NCBI GenBank assembly: GCA_002384205.1
Contig: DGBH01000175.1
Span: 16,917-24,999, forward strand
DNA from: Bacteroidetes bacterium UBA4009
GTDB taxonomy: Bacteria > Bacteroidota > Bacteroidia > NS11-12g > UBA9320
Length of the DNA: 8,083 bases
Reading direction: 5' to 3'
Below the pieces are notes generated by a model. That model saw only the letters and a program-made list of their open reading frames with translations, did not search any database and had not been told where the DNA came from. Shown one piece after another: positions 7,131-8,083 of this stretch. Each line of letters begins with the position of its first letter. The stretch's first letter is position 1. The position numbers and the translations under genes are program-made.

Positions 7131-8045
7131 ATGACATTAGAAGTAAAAGATCAAAGAAGTAGAAGATTATTGTTCGCAATGATATTCGGATTGTTGCTAT
7201 TAAACGTTGGTTTAATCTATAAGTTAATTACAAAAAGTGATCAACTAAATGAGACTACTACGGAGTTGCAGAGCACTTCTGCAGACCTAGAAGAACTTCA
7301 ACTATTGGAGGCAGAACTTAGAGTTAATTTAGCAGAGAAAACTGGCCAAAATGCACAATTAGATAGTATTATTGGAATTAGAGATGCTGAATTACAGGCT
7401 AAAGTTGCTGAAATTCGTAAAATGTTAAAAAGCGGTAAATTGACTGCTGCAAAAGCAAAAAGTGAAATTGCTAATTTGCGAGGCGAGATAGAAGCTTTGA
7501 CTGCCGAGATAGAAAGATTAAGCAAAGAAAACCAATACTTGAAAGACGAAAATTACGTAATTCAAAAGCAAGTGGAAGCAGAGCAAGAAAAAGTAGCTGA
7601 AATGGTAGTGGTGAATACAGAACTTACTAAGCAAGTCGCTGTTGGGTCTCGTATCTTCTTTAAAGCCTTGGACGTATTACCGCTTAGAGATGCCGTATTT
7701 GGTGACTTTAAAACTACAGACAAAATTAGCAAACTGGAGAAAATAGATGTGAAGTATGTTATTGCGAATAATGACTTAGCTAGTAAAGGAGAGAAAATGC
7801 TTTATTTCCAGGTAATAACTCCAAACAAAAGTACATTACACAATAGCTCGGCTGGTTCTGGTACATTTAATTTCGAGGGAAGTGAGAGAATGTATACGGT
7901 TAAGAAAGGAGTTAATTTTCAAAACTCAAATGAAAAAGGTAGCGTGAGCATCCCGAAAACAGATGGAATGAGCGCTGGTAAATACATTCTTAATGTGTTT
8001 AGCGATGACCATAAAATGGGAAGCTCTGAGTTTACTCTGAAATAG
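7131..8045 (+). CDS. Membrane-anchored coiled-coil protein with C-terminal beta-rich domain, function unknown
   Basis: This is a 304-residue protein with a three-part layout. A short basic cytoplasmic tail (RSRR at 9-12) precedes a single membrane segment at about 13-33, which predicts N-in/C-out topology. Residues about 36-170 are rich in Leu, Glu, Lys and Ala with heptad-like spacing, including LRGEIEALTAEIERLSKEN, and should form a long coiled coil in the periplasm. Residues about 174-304 form a predicted beta-rich domain with the strand pattern KIDVKYVIANNDLASKGEKM, a GSGTFNF turn, and an ending GKYILNVFSDDHKMGSSEFTLK-like segment. Proteins with this TM, coiled coil and C-terminal domain order recur in Bacteroidota and are generally annotated as hypothetical. 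An envelope scaffold or tether role is only inferred. The start has an A-rich leader typical of the phylum, and the upstream frame offers no better start. It follows aconitase by 79 bp. Confidence 0.88.
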   Translation: MTLEVKDQRSRRLLFAMIFGLLLLNVGLIYKLITKSDQLNETTTELQSTSADLEELQLLEAELRVNLAEKTGQNAQLDSIIGIRDAELQAKVAEIRKMLKSGKLTAAKAKSEIANLRGEIEALTAEIERLSKENQYLKDENYVIQKQVEAEQEKVAEMVVVNTELTKQVAVGSRIFFKALDVLPLRDAVFGDFKTTDKISKLEKIDVKYVIANNDLASKGEKMLYFQVITPNKSTLHNSSAGSGTFNFEGSERMYTVKKGVNFQNSNEKGSVSIPKTDGMSAGKYILNVFSDDHKMGSSEFTLK

Positions 8046-8048
8046 TAA

Positions 8049-8083
8049 ATGAGTATTCGCACCGAGAAGATATCACGTTCCAT
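8049..8083 (+). CDS. Start of a further gene, cut by window edge (possibly ribosome-binding factor A)
   Basis: An ATG at 8049-8051, three bases after the preceding stop codon, opens a frame reading MSIRTEKISRS before the window ends. The tight spacing suggests it is cotranscribed with the coiled-coil protein. The R-x2-K-I-x3-I-like pattern resembles the N terminus of RbfA, a small protein that helps 30S subunit maturation. Eleven residues are far too few to identify a family, so the product name is only a guess and the frame itself could be fortuitous. Confidence 0.4.
   Translation, partial: MSIRTEKISRS

Overview
The window looks like an ordinary chromosomal stretch of a Bacteroidota bacterium, most likely from the Flavobacteriia/Flavobacteriales side. 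The signs are an AT-rich sequence, A-rich regions instead of Shine-Dalgarno sequences before start codons, promoter elements of the Bacteroidota type (TTG about 19-21 bp before TAnnTTTG), a secreted M43 metalloprotease with a type IX secretion (T9SS) C-terminal sorting domain, and a membrane-anchored coiled-coil protein with a C-terminal domain of a style common in this phylum. The family assignments come from reading motifs; no search was run.

Layout. Positions 1-188 (minus strand) hold the 5' end of an aminoacyl-tRNA synthetase gene, best read as asparaginyl-tRNA synthetase. It is divergent from rpoN (sigma-54, 263-1717), and the 74-bp gap holds two back-to-back -7 elements. rpoN is followed with no spacer by a small polytopic membrane protein with degenerate PAP2-phosphatase motifs (1718-2299) and 8 bp later by a PaaG-like acyl-CoA isomerase of the crotonase fold (2308-3093). 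These three very probably form one operon. After a 100-bp gap comes the M43 metalloprotease (3194-4537). A 237-bp spacer carrying a strong-looking promoter then precedes a complete mitochondrial-type aconitase (4775-7051). A 304-residue TM/coiled-coil/beta-domain protein of unknown function (7131-8045) follows, and the first codons of another gene lie at the right edge (8049 onward).

How the genes relate. The window mixes housekeeping functions: tRNA charging, alternative sigma factor, TCA cycle and acyl-CoA metabolism, plus one exported protease. I see no mobile element, CRISPR array, tRNA or rRNA gene, or defence cassette, and no previously undescribed multi-gene system. The points most worth a second look are the overlapping divergent asnS/rpoN promoters, the nearly leaderless aconitase transcript predicted from its promoter, the unexplained partnership of sigma-54 with a PAP2-like protein and a PaaG-like isomerase, and the uncharacterised coiled-coil protein next to aconitase.
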